Below, one piece after another: positions 17,330-27,147 of a stretch of 64,000 nucleotides of DNA. Within the stretch, counting starts at the first letter, position 1. Every line of letters begins with the position of its first letter. The notes beneath the pieces are model-generated. The model was not told the DNA's origin. It ran no database searches and saw nothing but the letters and a program-made list of their open reading frames with translations. The translations under genes and the position numbers were made by a program. Origin of the DNA: Helicobacter suis (GTDB taxonomy: Bacteria > Campylobacterota > Campylobacteria > Campylobacterales > Helicobacteraceae); the NCBI RefSeq assembly GCF_902196125.1, contig NZ_CABIKG010000001.1, forward strand, positions 92,510-156,509, given 5' to 3'.

Positions 17330-19183
17330 TTAACAAGCTCTAATATGCCCTAATTTAGTGCAACTACCCTTAACTATCTCTAAAAAACTTGACTCCTTAT
17401 CCAAGGGCACTTCCACTAGTATAGCTTGTCTAAAATTTTGTAGGGATTCTATTGGTATATCTAGTACAAAATCTCTTTGAGAAAGCTGTGCGATTTGAGT
17501 CAGGGTGAATAAAAGATCGTCTTTAATCTCTTGCAAACTTGTAATTAAAGAATGCTCTAAAAGTTGGTATAAAATATCCCATAAATGTTTTTCTTGGATC
17601 AGATCAATAGGTTCTAGTTGTTTTGACAAACTCCCCTCTAAATATTGCCCCTGTGTCTTTAAAAGATAGAGCAAACCATCTTGTTGCCATAGTTTAGGTA
17701 CGGCTTTAAATTGGCACAAACCTACAGCGACTAAAACTAAAGTAGGCGGGATTTTAAAAACCTTGTTATCTTTATGGGTTTCATTATTTAGCGATACATT
17801 GCCACTCACCACAGGCACTTTTAAAACCTCTTGGCTTTCTATGAGCCCGCCTAACATTTCCTCTAAAACCCATGCGCCCTCATTTTCTACACCGGCTAAA
17901 TTAATCCCATCACTCACACCCAAAATTCTAGCCCCGCCTAATACCAAATCACGGCAGGCACGCACAAAAACGCGTTTGCTATCCTCTCTAGGGTTTTGAA
18001 TGCTTAGGGGGGTGGAGCTTGCTAGACTTATAAGAAGGTGGTTGTTAATCTCAGGAATGTATATTTGTTTAGTCTCTAAGCTTTGTTTGGAGTTTAATAG
18101 GTTTTGTGAATGGGGGGTTTGTAAGGGGGCTTTAGCATTAAGAGGTTTTAAAGGGGGGTTAGCTAGTAAAAAGAGGGGCAAAGAGGCACAAATCTTACCT
18201 TGAAAAGTGGCGATAAAATCTTGTTGCGGGATAATCTGCCCTACTATAGCCCCTTTAAGCCCGTATTTAGCGCTAATTTCTAAAGCCCTGTGTGCCTCTG
18301 TTGGCATGAGAGATAAAAGCATGCGTTCTTGAGTCTCGTTTAATAAAAGCGCTAAAGGCTCTAAAGATTCTTCAAAGGGTACATTATCTAGCTCTAAGCT
18401 CACCCCACAACCCCCTTTAAAGGCTAATTCTGCGCTAGCAGTGGCTAGCCCTCCAGCCCCTAAATCCTGCGCGCCAACAATAGGCAAAGTGTGATAAATT
18501 TGCAAACACGCCTCTATGAGTTTAGCTTGCAATTTGCCCTCACCCTTAGGTACATTTGAATTTGTATTGGCTTCTAAGGCTTGGCTACTCATGCGCGCTC
18601 CATCTAGCCCCTCAGATTTGCTAGGTTTGCCGATGAGCACTAACAAAGCCCCCTCTTTAGCTTTTGCATGCACTAAGTATCTTTTTTCAACCACCCCCAA
18701 AGCAAAGGCATTCACTAATACATTGTGTTCAAAATCTTGAGAAAGACCCGTATCAGCGCCCAAATCTTGAATGTGGGTTTCTTTGGCATAATTTTGTATG
18801 CCCTCTAGGGCTTCTTTTAAATTAGAACAACCATTAGCCCCAAAACGCAAGAAAGACAAACCCGCCACAGGTCTAGCCCCCATGCTTAAAACATCGCGCT
18901 CAATTCCACCCAAACCCGTAGCCGCGCCCTCTTTTGGATTTAAAAAGCTAGGGTGGTTATGCGATTCAACTTTAAATATAGCTGCAAACCCCCCGCCAAT
19001 TTCTACCACCCCCGCATTTTCTACAAAACCTCCCAACTTTTTTAATAAGGCTTTACTGGAGCGATAAGAACAATGTTCGCTCCATAGTGTGGCAAAAAGG
19101 GCTTCTTCTAGCTCATTAGGCGCGCGTTTTAAAGTTTGTGTGATAACACTCAGATCAGATTCACTTAGTGAACTTGCGCTCAT
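17330..19183 (-). CDS. purL: phosphoribosylformylglycinamidine synthase subunit PurL (short type)
   Basis: About 617 residues. It converts FGAR to FGAM in de novo purine synthesis, together with PurQ and PurS, which are not in the window. Seen: SEHCSYRSS with the catalytic His, ESHNHPSFLNPKEGAATGLGG, GAQDLGAGGLATASAEL and NETQERM. The C-terminus lacks the DVSDGGL motif of larger PurL proteins but resembles the roughly 600-residue Thermotoga type. I place the start at ATG 19183 (AAGGGTG upstream), overlapping the upstream gene by 23 bp; the frame is open to 19252. H. pylori lacks this pathway. Confidence 0.88.
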   Translation of the reverse strand: MSASSLSESDLSVITQTLKRAPNELEEALFATLWSEHCSYRSSKALLKKLGGFVENAGVVEIGGGFAAIFKVESHNHPSFLNPKEGAATGLGGIERDVLSMGARPVAGLSFLRFGANGCSNLKEALEGIQNYAKETHIQDLGADTGLSQDFEHNVLVNAFALGVVEKRYLVHAKAKEGALLVLIGKPSKSEGLDGARMSSQALEANTNSNVPKGEGKLQAKLIEACLQIYHTLPIVGAQDLGAGGLATASAELAFKGGCGVSLELDNVPFEESLEPLALLLNETQERMLLSLMPTEAHRALEISAKYGLKGAIVGQIIPQQDFIATFQGKICASLPLFLLANPPLKPLNAKAPLQTPHSQNLLNSKQSLETKQIYIPEINNHLLISLASSTPLSIQNPREDSKRVFVRACRDLVLGGARILGVSDGINLAGVENEGAWVLEEMLGGLIESQEVLKVPVVSGNVSLNNETHKDNKVFKIPPTLVLVAVGLCQFKAVPKLWQQDGLLYLLKTQGQYLEGSLSKQLEPIDLIQEKHLWDILYQLLEHSLITSLQEIKDDLLFTLTQIAQLSQRDFVLDIPIESLQNFRQAILVEVPLDKESSFLEIVKGSCTKLGHIRAC

Positions 19184-19538
19184 AATCACCCTTATCTGTA
19201 ACAATCTTAAGTTCAATGAGTTCTGTAGGCTTACATTTGAGGCGGTAGACAATTTTTTGAGAATATTTAAGGCGGTGGTTAAAGAGGGGTTCTTTTTTGA
19301 ATTTTTCTTTTAAATCATCGCCTACTTTGCGGACAATGTTACAAGAATTGCCTCTATTGGGGATCACCTTTTTAATCACCACATCTTCATTATTAAGCGA
19401 AATAATGGTTAAAATCGTGCGATCTAGCACAGTGCCAATCACTTTTCCACCCCGGGGTTTATAAGTGATTTTAAATTGCAAATCAGCAGCCCCTAAACTA
19501 GCACATAAAAGCGCGCTTAAAAAGAGAGTTTTAAACAT
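19161..19538 (-). CDS. small periplasmic protein, function unknown
   Basis: The 125-residue protein has a signal peptide (MFKTLFLSALLCASLGAAD). The mature part is a basic, beta-rich domain of about 107 residues with two cysteines (SCNIV and LKCKP) that could form a disulphide. I recognise no family name. It overlaps the upstream exonuclease gene by 8 bp and purL downstream by 23 bp, so the three genes form one tight operon. Secretion is clear; function is not. Confidence 0.75.
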   Translation of the reverse strand: MFKTLFLSALLCASLGAADLQFKITYKPRGGKVIGTVLDRTILTIISLNNEDVVIKKVIPNRGNSCNIVRKVGDDLKEKFKKEPLFNHRLKYSQKIVYRLKCKPTELIELKIVTDKGDYERKFTK

Positions 19539-20349
19539 GATCTTCCTTTTCTTGGATTTCTTTTTGTAATTCAGCCTCTATAGCTGTTTCAAACACGGGA
19601 GTATAATCCTCTGCGGGTAAATTCTCTTTTAAATCAGATAAGATAGCTAAGTAATTTTCCTTAGGCAAATCGCCCCGACTTAGCATGTATTTTAGATAAA
19701 GCCAATAGGTGTTGAGTACATCGCTTTGGCAATAACTATCAATGCGTTTTAAATCACAAGGTTCTTGGTAGTAAAACTTATAGACTTGATCCCCACTTAA
19801 ATCATATTTACCCGGCAAGCCACACATGGCACAGATTCCATCAAGCTTAAATTTAATCCCACTAAAATGCCCTAAACTATCTAGTAAATCTACATGGAAT
19901 GTTTCGCAGTAGCGGTAGCGGTAATTTTTATACTTATCTTTCTTTTCTTGTTCATAAAAAGAGGGCACGCTGAGGTTAAAAGCTAAAGCCTTGAGTAATA
20001 AAAGAGGCATGTCAAACTGGCGGCCATTAAAGGTTACTAGCTTAGGTTTGTCTTTATTAAAAAAGCTAAAAAAATCAGCTACCAAAGTTTTTTCATCATT
20101 ACAGCCCTTACCAAAATTACCCACTTTTCCAAAATTACCCCGTTCATCAGCAATTACGCTAGCAATAGAGACGATTTTATGCAAATGCAGGGGCAAAAAG
20201 GTGCTTTTATAGTGCTCTTCATGCCATGCAAAAACATTTTGACAAATTTCTATAGGATCTTGTGTGTCTTTGCACAGATCCGGATAGTGTTGTTTAACCA
20301 GTGCTAGATTAGGCACGGTTTCAATATCTAGTACGCATAAACGCATCAC
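19531..20349 (-). CDS. predicted 3'-5' exonuclease, PolB-like DnaQ fold
   Basis: The 272-residue protein begins with exonuclease motif I (LCVLDIETVPN). Motif II is KPKLVTFNGRQFDMPLLL and the third acidic motif lies near YCQSDVLNTYWLYLKY. This is the family often annotated as predicted 3'-5' exonuclease related to the exonuclease domain of PolB. No polymerase domain is attached. It is the first gene of a three-gene minus-strand operon ending in purL and is divergent from gltX. Role in repair or RNA processing is not known. Confidence 0.82.
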   Translation of the reverse strand: MMRLCVLDIETVPNLALVKQHYPDLCKDTQDPIEICQNVFAWHEEHYKSTFLPLHLHKIVSIASVIADERGNFGKVGNFGKGCNDEKTLVADFFSFFNKDKPKLVTFNGRQFDMPLLLLKALAFNLSVPSFYEQEKKDKYKNYRYRYCETFHVDLLDSLGHFSGIKFKLDGICAMCGLPGKYDLSGDQVYKFYYQEPCDLKRIDSYCQSDVLNTYWLYLKYMLSRGDLPKENYLAILSDLKENLPAEDYTPVFETAIEAELQKEIQEKEDHV

Positions 20350-20412
20350 CGCCCTTTTAAGTTAGCTTGTATTAGAATGGGCATTTTAAAATTTTTGAGC
20401 TTAAGGACTTGC

Positions 20413-21798
20413 ATGGTTGTTACGCGTTTTGCCCCCTCCCCTACTGGGCATTTACACATCGGCGGATTAAGAACGGCTTTGTTTAACTACCTTTATGCTA
20501 AGAGTTGTGGCGGGAAGTTTTATTTACGCATTGAGGATACGGATTTAGATCGCAATGTAAAAGAGGCAACAGAGGCGATTTTAAAAGCCTTTGAGTGGGT
20601 GGGGCTTAAAGCTGATGGGGAGATTCTTTATCAATCTAAACGCTTAGAAATTTATCAGCGCTACATTAAACAATTACTAGATGAGGGCAAGGCTTATTAT
20701 TGTTACATGCAAAAAGAAGAGTTAGAGGCTTTAAGAGAGGAGCAAAAAGCTAGAGGGGAGACTCCTAGATATGATCGGCGTTACCGCGATTTTAAGGGTA
20801 CACCCCCTGCAAATAAAAAACCTGTTGTGCGCATTAAAGCCCCCTTAGAGGGTGAAATTATCTTTCATGATGGGATTAAAGGGGAGATGCGTATACAAGC
20901 AAAAGAATTAGATGACTTTGTAATTGCAAGGTCTAATGGAGTGCCGACTTATAATTTTGTAGTTACTGTTGATGATGCGCTAATGGGAATAAGCGCTGTA
21001 ATTCGTGGAGACGATCACCTCAGTAACACCCCTAAACAAATTTTGATCTATCAGGCGTTAGGTTTTACACTCCCAGATTTTTACCATGTGCCCATGATTT
21101 TAAACGAGCAAGGGCATAAGATGAGTAAGCGCGATGGGGCGATGGGGGTGATGGATTATAAAAAATTAGGCTATCTTAAAGAGGCGTTATTAAATTTTTT
21201 AGTGCGGCTTGGCTGGAGTTATGAAGATCAAGAAATTTTTAGCATGCAAGAGATGTTAGAGTGTTTCAAGCCAGAGGATTTAAACAGCGCGCCAAGTTGT
21301 TTTAGTTTGCATAAATTAGATTGGCTTAATGCCCACTATCTTAAAGAAACCCCTAGCGCTAAACTTAACACTTTGCTAGAGGATTTTAGTTTGCCCCCAA
21401 TTTTTAAGGATTTAAGTACGCCCCAAAAAGACACTTTATTAAACGAATTAAAATTAAGATGCCACACCCTTAAAGAAATGGTAACTAAAATAGCCCAAGT
21501 ACTTATTCCCCCTACTAACTACGCATTAGATAAACTCAAAAACTTAGATCAAGCCTGCGCTGTACTCACAAAGCTTCATTCTGAATTTAGCCCCGCTATA
21601 TTTGCTAGCCTAGAAACACTTGATTCATTCTTACACCACTTTATGCAAGAGAACAACCTCAAGCCCGGGGCTGTAATGTTGCCTATACGCATCGCGCTTT
21701 TAGGAGAGCCCGGAGGCATTGGGGTTAAAGAGACACTTTTTATTTTAGGATTAAAGGAAAGCCAAAGCCGCATAGCGGCCTTTTCAAACAACCTTTAG
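20413..21798 (+). CDS. gltX: glutamyl-tRNA synthetase
   Basis: The 461-residue class I synthetase has PSPTGHLHIGGLRTALFN (HIGH-type signature) at the N-terminus and HKMSKRDG (KMSKS-type) near residue 236. I chose ATG 20413 because MVVTRFAPSPTG is the conserved family start and AAGGAC lies just upstream; the frame is open 12 codons further. Helicobacter has two GltX paralogues, one charging tRNA-Gln with Glu. Length and start suggest the GltX1 type, but this is not certain. It overlaps the convergent outer membrane protein by 4 bp. Confidence 0.92.
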   Translation: MVVTRFAPSPTGHLHIGGLRTALFNYLYAKSCGGKFYLRIEDTDLDRNVKEATEAILKAFEWVGLKADGEILYQSKRLEIYQRYIKQLLDEGKAYYCYMQKEELEALREEQKARGETPRYDRRYRDFKGTPPANKKPVVRIKAPLEGEIIFHDGIKGEMRIQAKELDDFVIARSNGVPTYNFVVTVDDALMGISAVIRGDDHLSNTPKQILIYQALGFTLPDFYHVPMILNEQGHKMSKRDGAMGVMDYKKLGYLKEALLNFLVRLGWSYEDQEIFSMQEMLECFKPEDLNSAPSCFSLHKLDWLNAHYLKETPSAKLNTLLEDFSLPPIFKDLSTPQKDTLLNELKLRCHTLKEMVTKIAQVLIPPTNYALDKLKNLDQACAVLTKLHSEFSPAIFASLETLDSFLHHFMQENNLKPGAVMLPIRIALLGEPGGIGVKETLFILGLKESQSRIAAFSNNL

Positions 21799-23117
21799 TG
21801 GTTGTGGCTTCTGACAAAATCTACGAGTTGGCGGGTATCAATACCGATTGTAACGAATTGTTGGAAGGTGGTATACCATGGACCGCCATGTCCATTCAAG
21901 CTATGGGCATTGCCCCCACCAAAGAAGTTAAAGAAGCAGTCAACCCGAGCGCTTAACCATTTGTTTTTGTAAACATAAAAGAGCGCGATTCGCTCAAAGT
22001 TAGGCGCATGGTACCATGGCAAGCCAGTATAGAGCGCACGGCCATAAGTACCATAAAACGCCATTTGAGGTTTATCAGAGAAGTAGTATTTTTCATAAAG
22101 ACCAAAGCCTTTATACTGCGCCACAAAGTCAAATTGCCCACCAAAGCTGTTATACCATTGGCTAGGGCCACAATTTACGCCCCGTCGCACGCAGTAGTGC
22201 TCTTGTTCACTCATCGTACCAAAGGAGAAAGAAATTTGATCCATATAAGGCATGAGTCGTTTGAGGCTGGTTTTGATATAGCCATAGTAGTAGATACGAT
22301 CTAACACTGTGGGGTTAGAGTACACACCGGGTACACCCCCATCTGGTTTTCCTTGTGCATAAGGATAACCACCGGGCCAAAGTGGGGTATCACCAATGGT
22401 GGCTGGATCGTCATTACCTCCCCAAGGATAAACACTGCCCATGCTATAGTGGCCGGTGTTGTGGAAAGCCACAACGCGCCCGCCAAAGCTAAGATAGCCT
22501 TTTAAGAAAGACCACTCACTCGCTCCAAAATAAAGCATTTGGTTTAAGTTATAGTGGTTGGCGGCGTATTCTTTGGTACCGGGTTTGCCAACATTATTCC
22601 AGTTACGGCCTCCATACCAGTCAAGAATAAATTCCGCCCAACCATTCCACCAACGGTTAGGGTTATAAGCCGGTTTAAACTGAAACATCGCTCCTCGTGC
22701 GGTTGGATCTTTAAACCAGAAGAGCTTTTTAAAGGCTGCAAGAGGGTAAGAGGCGATAGAATAAGTTCTTGGGATAATCCCGATATAAGCCCTAAAATTC
22801 TTACCTACATAGCTATAGTGAGCGACTAGACCCCAAGAGTAGGGGAAGTAGCTATAATGGGTGTGCAGGTTTTGGATAAACCATCCGCCAAATACGAAAG
22901 ATTGTCGTTTGGTAAATTGCAAACCTATAGTAGGGATAATCCTATTTTTGAAGTTATCCAAACTATTCCACATAGGGTTATTTTTGCCCGCCAAGTTATA
23001 AGTAAAGCTCATATACTTGAGGTCCCAGACAAAACTAACCGCGTCTAGCCCCGTGCCAAGGCCAGCAGAACACAGCGCGCCAAAAGCCCCGCATTTTAGC
23101 ATCTTAAGCATTTGCAC
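21795..23117 (-). CDS. outer membrane beta-barrel protein, Hof-like
   Basis: The 440-residue secreted protein has a short signal (MLKCGAFGALCSAGLGTGLDA). The mature part is very rich in Trp, Tyr and Gly with many strand-like segments, for example FQFKPAYNPNRWWNGWAEFI and GGRNWNNVGKPG. This style fits the Hof family of Helicobacter outer membrane proteins, whose functions are mostly unknown. The start is probably the GTG at 23117, because AAGGAG lies 7 bp before it; the next ATG is 6 bp further in. The promoter region is shared with fapA and holds tandem repeats. Confidence 0.72.
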   Translation of the reverse strand: MQMLKMLKCGAFGALCSAGLGTGLDAVSFVWDLKYMSFTYNLAGKNNPMWNSLDNFKNRIIPTIGLQFTKRQSFVFGGWFIQNLHTHYSYFPYSWGLVAHYSYVGKNFRAYIGIIPRTYSIASYPLAAFKKLFWFKDPTARGAMFQFKPAYNPNRWWNGWAEFILDWYGGRNWNNVGKPGTKEYAANHYNLNQMLYFGASEWSFLKGYLSFGGRVVAFHNTGHYSMGSVYPWGGNDDPATIGDTPLWPGGYPYAQGKPDGGVPGVYSNPTVLDRIYYYGYIKTSLKRLMPYMDQISFSFGTMSEQEHYCVRRGVNCGPSQWYNSFGGQFDFVAQYKGFGLYEKYYFSDKPQMAFYGTYGRALYTGLPWYHAPNFERIALFYVYKNKWLSARVDCFFNFFGGGNAHSLNGHGGPWYTTFQQFVTIGIDTRQLVDFVRSHNH

Positions 23118-23425
23118 AACAAGACTCCTTGATTATTGGTTTTGGACTTTGTTTTGATTAGTTCAGCAACCTAATCGCTTGTCCGAAGCAGCAAGAGTAT
23201 TCTAGGACTTTAAGATAAAAAAAAACTTAAAAAGTTTAGTTTATAATGTTTTTTATCTATTTTAATATCTATTAATCCTACTTTTTGGTTAGTTTTGGAA
23301 CAATGAAGGAATTATAAGGAATTATAAGGAATTATAAGGAATTATAAGGAATTATAAGGAATTATTGCGCGCCCGCGCTGTTTTTATGGTTTTGTATAGA
23401 TTAACTTCTAGTTGGAGAGTGTGTT
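23118..23425. promoter_or_regulatory. 308-bp divergent intergenic region between outer membrane protein and fapA-like gene
   Basis: AT-rich sequence with no convincing gene. It must hold both divergent promoters. The most striking content is the 10-bp tandem repeat listed separately. A GGAG site precedes the downstream TTG start. Confidence 0.6.
23306..23365 (+). repeat. six tandem copies of AAGGAATTAT
   Basis: Six perfect, uninterrupted copies of a 10-bp unit run from 23306 to 23365. The unit creates overlapping TATAAG and AAGGA strings. The array ends 60 bp before the start of the fapA-like gene. Perfect short arrays of this kind change copy number by slippage, and 10 bp is about one DNA turn. 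Confidence 0.95.
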
Positions 23426-25237
23426 TTGGGTGATTTTTATTCCAAAATTGTAGAAAACTGCGCAGATATAGGGCTTGAGTTAGAAAAAGTGGCACAAGCC
23501 TATAATCTTGATGTGGGCGAGTTGTGGTTTGACTTACTTAAAGTACACACTTTAGTACGCCTAGACCCTAAGGGTGAGTTTAAAATTTTAAGTCCTGAGG
23601 TGGCTAAGCGCATTGATGAGGATTCTTTTTATGAAAATAAAAATTTAGAGGTGATTCAGCGCTATGACATCTGTGTTAAAAAGAGGCTCTTTAAATATTT
23701 TTTAGATATAGAATTATCCGCTGATGAGGATAAGCTTTATGTGGTACTTGAACACCCCTTTATGATCATTAATGATAAATGGCTGTTTGACGAGTTATGC
23801 GATCATATAGAGGCTTGCATGGCTCTTAAACGAATTATCTTGCGCCAAATGCCAGCCCAGCACACTTTATTTAAACAAGAACTTGCCCGTTATGCTACAC
23901 AAGATACCTACCCGGATCGCTTTTGCATTAAATGCACTAATTATAGACCTAGTAGACATGGCTACTTTGAATTTTCTTTAAAAAAAGCTTGGAAACACAA
24001 GAATAACGAGGAAGCCCCCGTTAATGCCGTTTATGGAGCTTGTAAAGGGAGCACTGTTTTAAAGTATATTAAACCTATGCAGGGAGTGAGTGGGCGCAAT
24101 TTAAAGGGGAAAATGTGCGTGGTTGAAACGCTAGAAAATGTACCCGTTGAGTTAGAATATAGCGCGGAGGCGTTTGAATCTAGTGATTCAATCCATGAAA
24201 TTAGTTATATTTCTAAAACAATCCAGTATGTGGCCTTTGTGGGCAATGCGCTTAAGAGTTTTACTAAAAGCCAGTACATGGAAATGAAAAGCACTAATAT
24301 GCCCATGTTTTTAGGGGGGATTGAGGGGGGCATGGTGCTTAAGATTAGCGCTAAAGATGAAATTGAAGATGCCATTGATGATAATTTACGGGTAGAGGCT
24401 AAAGAAATTTATATTCAGGGCAATGTAGGTAAGAATGTAAAATTAGTGGCTAAGAAAATTTCTATTGAGGGGCAATTACATGCTGAGAGTAGCGCTATAG
24501 CTGATGAAATTGCCATTACTAATAATAAAGGTCTGTGCAAGGGTAAAATTGTGCGCTGTAAATATGCCGATCGCGGGACAATTTTTGCTGAAACTTGCGA
24601 GATTGAGGCCTGCACCGGAACTTTAATCCATGCAAAAGAGATCACACTCAAACAAGTTAAGTCTAATAACACCTTTTATTTTTCCTCTAGTTGTATTTTA
24701 GATAGAGTAGATGGGAATGAAAACGCCTTTCGCTTTTCTGCCTTTGCCACCCCTGAAAATAAAGAAGTTTTAGAACACATCAGAGTAGCGATGGACACTT
24801 ATAAAGATAAGGCACAAAGAATTATGGTTGAGTATCAAAAGTTAAATGTTTATATGCAAAAAAACCAACCCGTTATTGATAAAATCCGTAACGCCGATGT
24901 TACCACGAGAAAAACTCTCATTGAACAAGATTCAATCAAGCGTATTTATTATGATTTTATGGATTGCTTAAAAAGGGTTAAAATTTTACACATGTATCTT
25001 TCTAGGATTCAAGACCTCAACCGCTCTTTTGTAGAACGGTTAACCCAAATTGAATCAGAAATGAAACAGGCTAAAATCCACACAGATGGCCCTTGGACAG
25101 CCTTTAACACCGTCACTTATGTAAAAATCTATACAAAAGGCTCTCAAAATATCTTAACAGAAAAGGGCGAAACGGCAGATTATGTTTTAGAGGGCGGAGA
25201 GGTGAATAAAGTTGCGCGCTACCAACATGCTACTTAA
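23426..25237 (+). CDS. FapA-family (DUF342) protein
   Basis: The 603-residue protein has the glycine/valine-rich beta-helix core typical of DUF342/FapA (about 205-430, SAKDEIEDAIDDNLRVEAKE, then QGNVGKNVKLVAKKISIEGQ). A helical C-terminal region (about 450-560) follows. FapA proteins are linked to polar flagellar assembly or placement in some bacteria. In H. pylori the homologue also precedes ruvA. The start is TTG at 23426 with GGAG 8 bp upstream; no ATG fits. ruvA starts directly after its stop. Confidence 0.78.
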   Translation: MGDFYSKIVENCADIGLELEKVAQAYNLDVGELWFDLLKVHTLVRLDPKGEFKILSPEVAKRIDEDSFYENKNLEVIQRYDICVKKRLFKYFLDIELSADEDKLYVVLEHPFMIINDKWLFDELCDHIEACMALKRIILRQMPAQHTLFKQELARYATQDTYPDRFCIKCTNYRPSRHGYFEFSLKKAWKHKNNEEAPVNAVYGACKGSTVLKYIKPMQGVSGRNLKGKMCVVETLENVPVELEYSAEAFESSDSIHEISYISKTIQYVAFVGNALKSFTKSQYMEMKSTNMPMFLGGIEGGMVLKISAKDEIEDAIDDNLRVEAKEIYIQGNVGKNVKLVAKKISIEGQLHAESSAIADEIAITNNKGLCKGKIVRCKYADRGTIFAETCEIEACTGTLIHAKEITLKQVKSNNTFYFSSSCILDRVDGNENAFRFSAFATPENKEVLEHIRVAMDTYKDKAQRIMVEYQKLNVYMQKNQPVIDKIRNADVTTRKTLIEQDSIKRIYYDFMDCLKRVKILHMYLSRIQDLNRSFVERLTQIESEMKQAKIHTDGPWTAFNTVTYVKIYTKGSQNILTEKGETADYVLEGGEVNKVARYQHAT

Positions 25238-25789
25238 ATGATTGTCGGGTTAAGGGGCATTATTTTACAGGTTTTGCCTACCTTTATTGAATTAGAAACT
25301 AATGGGGTGGTTTATGGGGTGCATGTCAAGGCGGGGGAGAGTTTTGAGCTAAAACAAGAAATCTATTTACACACCACCCAGATCATTAAAGAGGATAGCC
25401 ATAGCCTTTATGGTTTTTTGCAGCGCACAGAAAAAGAGCTTTTTGAAAGATTATTAAAGGTTAATGGAGTGGGCCCGCGCGTGGCTTTGGCTATTTTATC
25501 TACCTATAGCTGTGCTGATTTTAGTGTGTGTATTCAAAATAAAGATCTAAAGGCCTTACAAAGAGTACCGGGTGTGGGGGCTAAAATGGCAGGTAAGATT
25601 ATGCTAGATTTAGCCGGTTTAATCTTACATGAGCAACAAGAAATAAAAGATACAAGTATAGAGCAAGCGCTACTAGGTTTACAAAGTCTAGGGTTTAAAA
25701 GAGCAGAGGCGCTTAAAGTTTGTTCTAGCCTACCCAAAGGGCTAGATACACCTACTTTAATTAAACTAGCCCTCCAACAACTCAAATGA
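25238..25789 (+). CDS. ruvA: Holliday junction branch migration protein RuvA
   Basis: The 183-residue protein has an OB-fold N-terminus ([12 protein letters not shown]). Two helix-hairpin-helix motifs ([16 protein letters not shown] and [16 protein letters not shown], about 70-125) bind the four-way junction. A small C-terminal domain contacts RuvB. The ATG follows the fapA-like stop with no gap, and its stop overlaps the aroG start. ruvB and ruvC are not in the window. Length is normal for the genus. Confidence 0.95.
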   Translation: MIVGLRGIILQVLPTFIELETNGVVYGVHVKAGESFELKQEIYLHTTQIIKEDSHSLYGFLQRTEKELFERLLKVNGVGPRVALAILSTYSCADFSVCIQNKDLKALQRVPGVGAKMAGKIMLDLAGLILHEQQEIKDTSIEQALLGLQSLGFKRAEALKVCSSLPKGLDTPTLIKLALQQLK

Positions 25790-27141
25790 GAAATCAAATG
25801 CAAAAAACATGGCAAGCTACTAGTTGGCGTACTTTTCCCATTTTGCAACAACCCCACTACAGCGATCCTTTAGCCTTGAAGAGAGCTGAAAAAACCCTAA
25901 AAACCTACCCACCCCTTGTTTTTGCTAAAGAAATCAATAGCCTTAAAAGCGCTCTTAAAGAGGCCGCACATGGGCGAGCGTTTTTATTACAGGGGGGGGA
26001 TTGTGCAGAGAGCTTTGCTAGTTTTAGCGCGGATAGTATCCGCGATCTCTTCAAAGTTATTTTACAAATGAGTGTGGTTTTAGCCTTTAGTGGGGGTTGT
26101 CCTGTGATTAAAGTAGGCCGTGTGGCCGGGCAGTTTGCTAAACCCAGAAGTGCAGAGAGTGAAATTGTTAATGGGGTGGAAGTACCCATTTACCGGGGGG
26201 ATATGATTAATGGGCTAGAAATTACAGAGCGAGAGCCTAATCCAGCTAGGCTACTCCAAGCCTACCACCAAAGCGCGGCGACTTTAAATTTATTGCGCGC
26301 CTTTGCTAAGGGAGGATTAGCCGACTTAGCCGAAGTACAGCGCTGGAATTTAGATTTTGTGAAAAATAATAGCTTTGGGCAAAAATACGAGGCTTTAGCC
26401 TTGCAGATTACAAAAGCCCTTGAATTCATGCAAGCCTGCGGGGTGGCTAACATGCCAGCTTTGCAAGAAACAGATTTTTATACAAGCCATGAAGCGTTAT
26501 TGCTTAATTATGAAGAGCCTTTAGTGCGCCAAGATAGTTTAAGCGGGCGTTATTTTGCCTGCTCAGCGCATATGCTTTGGATTGGGGAGCGTACAAGGGG
26601 GCTAGATCAAGCCCATGTTGAATTTTTAAGAGGGGTGGGTAATCCTATTGGGGTTAAAATAGGGGCTAAAACAAAATTAGAGGATTTATTAGGTTTATGT
26701 GAGGCGCTTAATCCAAATAATGAGCCGGGAAAATTAAGTTTTATTGTGCGCATGGGGGTTAAAGAATTACCCCGTGTTTTTCCTGAGTTATTAAAAGGGG
26801 TTTTAGCGCATAAAAAAGAAGTGGTGTGGGTGTGTGATCCTATGCATGGCAACACCACTAAAACCCCTAGCGGGATTAAAACAAGATCTTTTGCCCATAT
26901 CCTAGAGGAAGTACAACGCTTTTTTGAAATCCACCGCGCTTTTAGTAGCTGTGTAGGTGGGATTCATTTAGAGATGACGGGGCAAAATGTAACCGAATGT
27001 GTGGGCGGATCGCAAGGTGTAAGCGAGGAAAGCTTAAAAGAGCATTACCACACGCAGTGTGATCCACGGCTTAATGCCACGCAGTCTTTAGAATTAGCCT
27101 TTTTATTAGCCGATAAACTTAAAAGCCGCATCGTGCGTTAA
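25786..27141 (+). CDS. aroG: class II 3-deoxy-7-phosphoheptulonate synthase (DAHP synthase)
   Basis: The 451-residue class II (plant/AroA-II type) enzyme condenses PEP and erythrose-4-phosphate at the entry of the shikimate pathway. [33 protein letters not shown] and [12 protein letters not shown] carry the substrate and metal residues. The ATG at 25786 overlaps the ruvA stop; a second ATG at 25798 is possible. The codons for QGGD form a run of eight G (25992-25999), the longest G run I noticed. aroE lies at 44.3 kb. Confidence 0.95.
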   Translation: MRNQMQKTWQATSWRTFPILQQPHYSDPLALKRAEKTLKTYPPLVFAKEINSLKSALKEAAHGRAFLLQGGDCAESFASFSADSIRDLFKVILQMSVVLAFSGGCPVIKVGRVAGQFAKPRSAESEIVNGVEVPIYRGDMINGLEITEREPNPARLLQAYHQSAATLNLLRAFAKGGLADLAEVQRWNLDFVKNNSFGQKYEALALQITKALEFMQACGVANMPALQETDFYTSHEALLLNYEEPLVRQDSLSGRYFACSAHMLWIGERTRGLDQAHVEFLRGVGNPIGVKIGAKTKLEDLLGLCEALNPNNEPGKLSFIVRMGVKELPRVFPELLKGVLAHKKEVVWVCDPMHGNTTKTPSGIKTRSFAHILEEVQRFFEIHRAFSSCVGGIHLEMTGQNVTECVGGSQGVSEESLKEHYHTQCDPRLNATQSLELAFLLADKLKSRIVR

Positions 27142-27147
27142 AAATAA

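Noticed and set aside
17330..19183. PurL seemed truncated because the DVSDGGL motif is absent and it has only about 617 residues
   Set aside because: The roughly 600-residue Thermotoga-type PurL also lacks this motif and ends in a similar way, so the protein is probably complete.
23306..23365. 10-bp repeats considered as a string of ribosome binding sites
   Set aside because: They contain AAGGA, but the array ends 60 bp before the TTG start and no short frame begins suitably after each unit.
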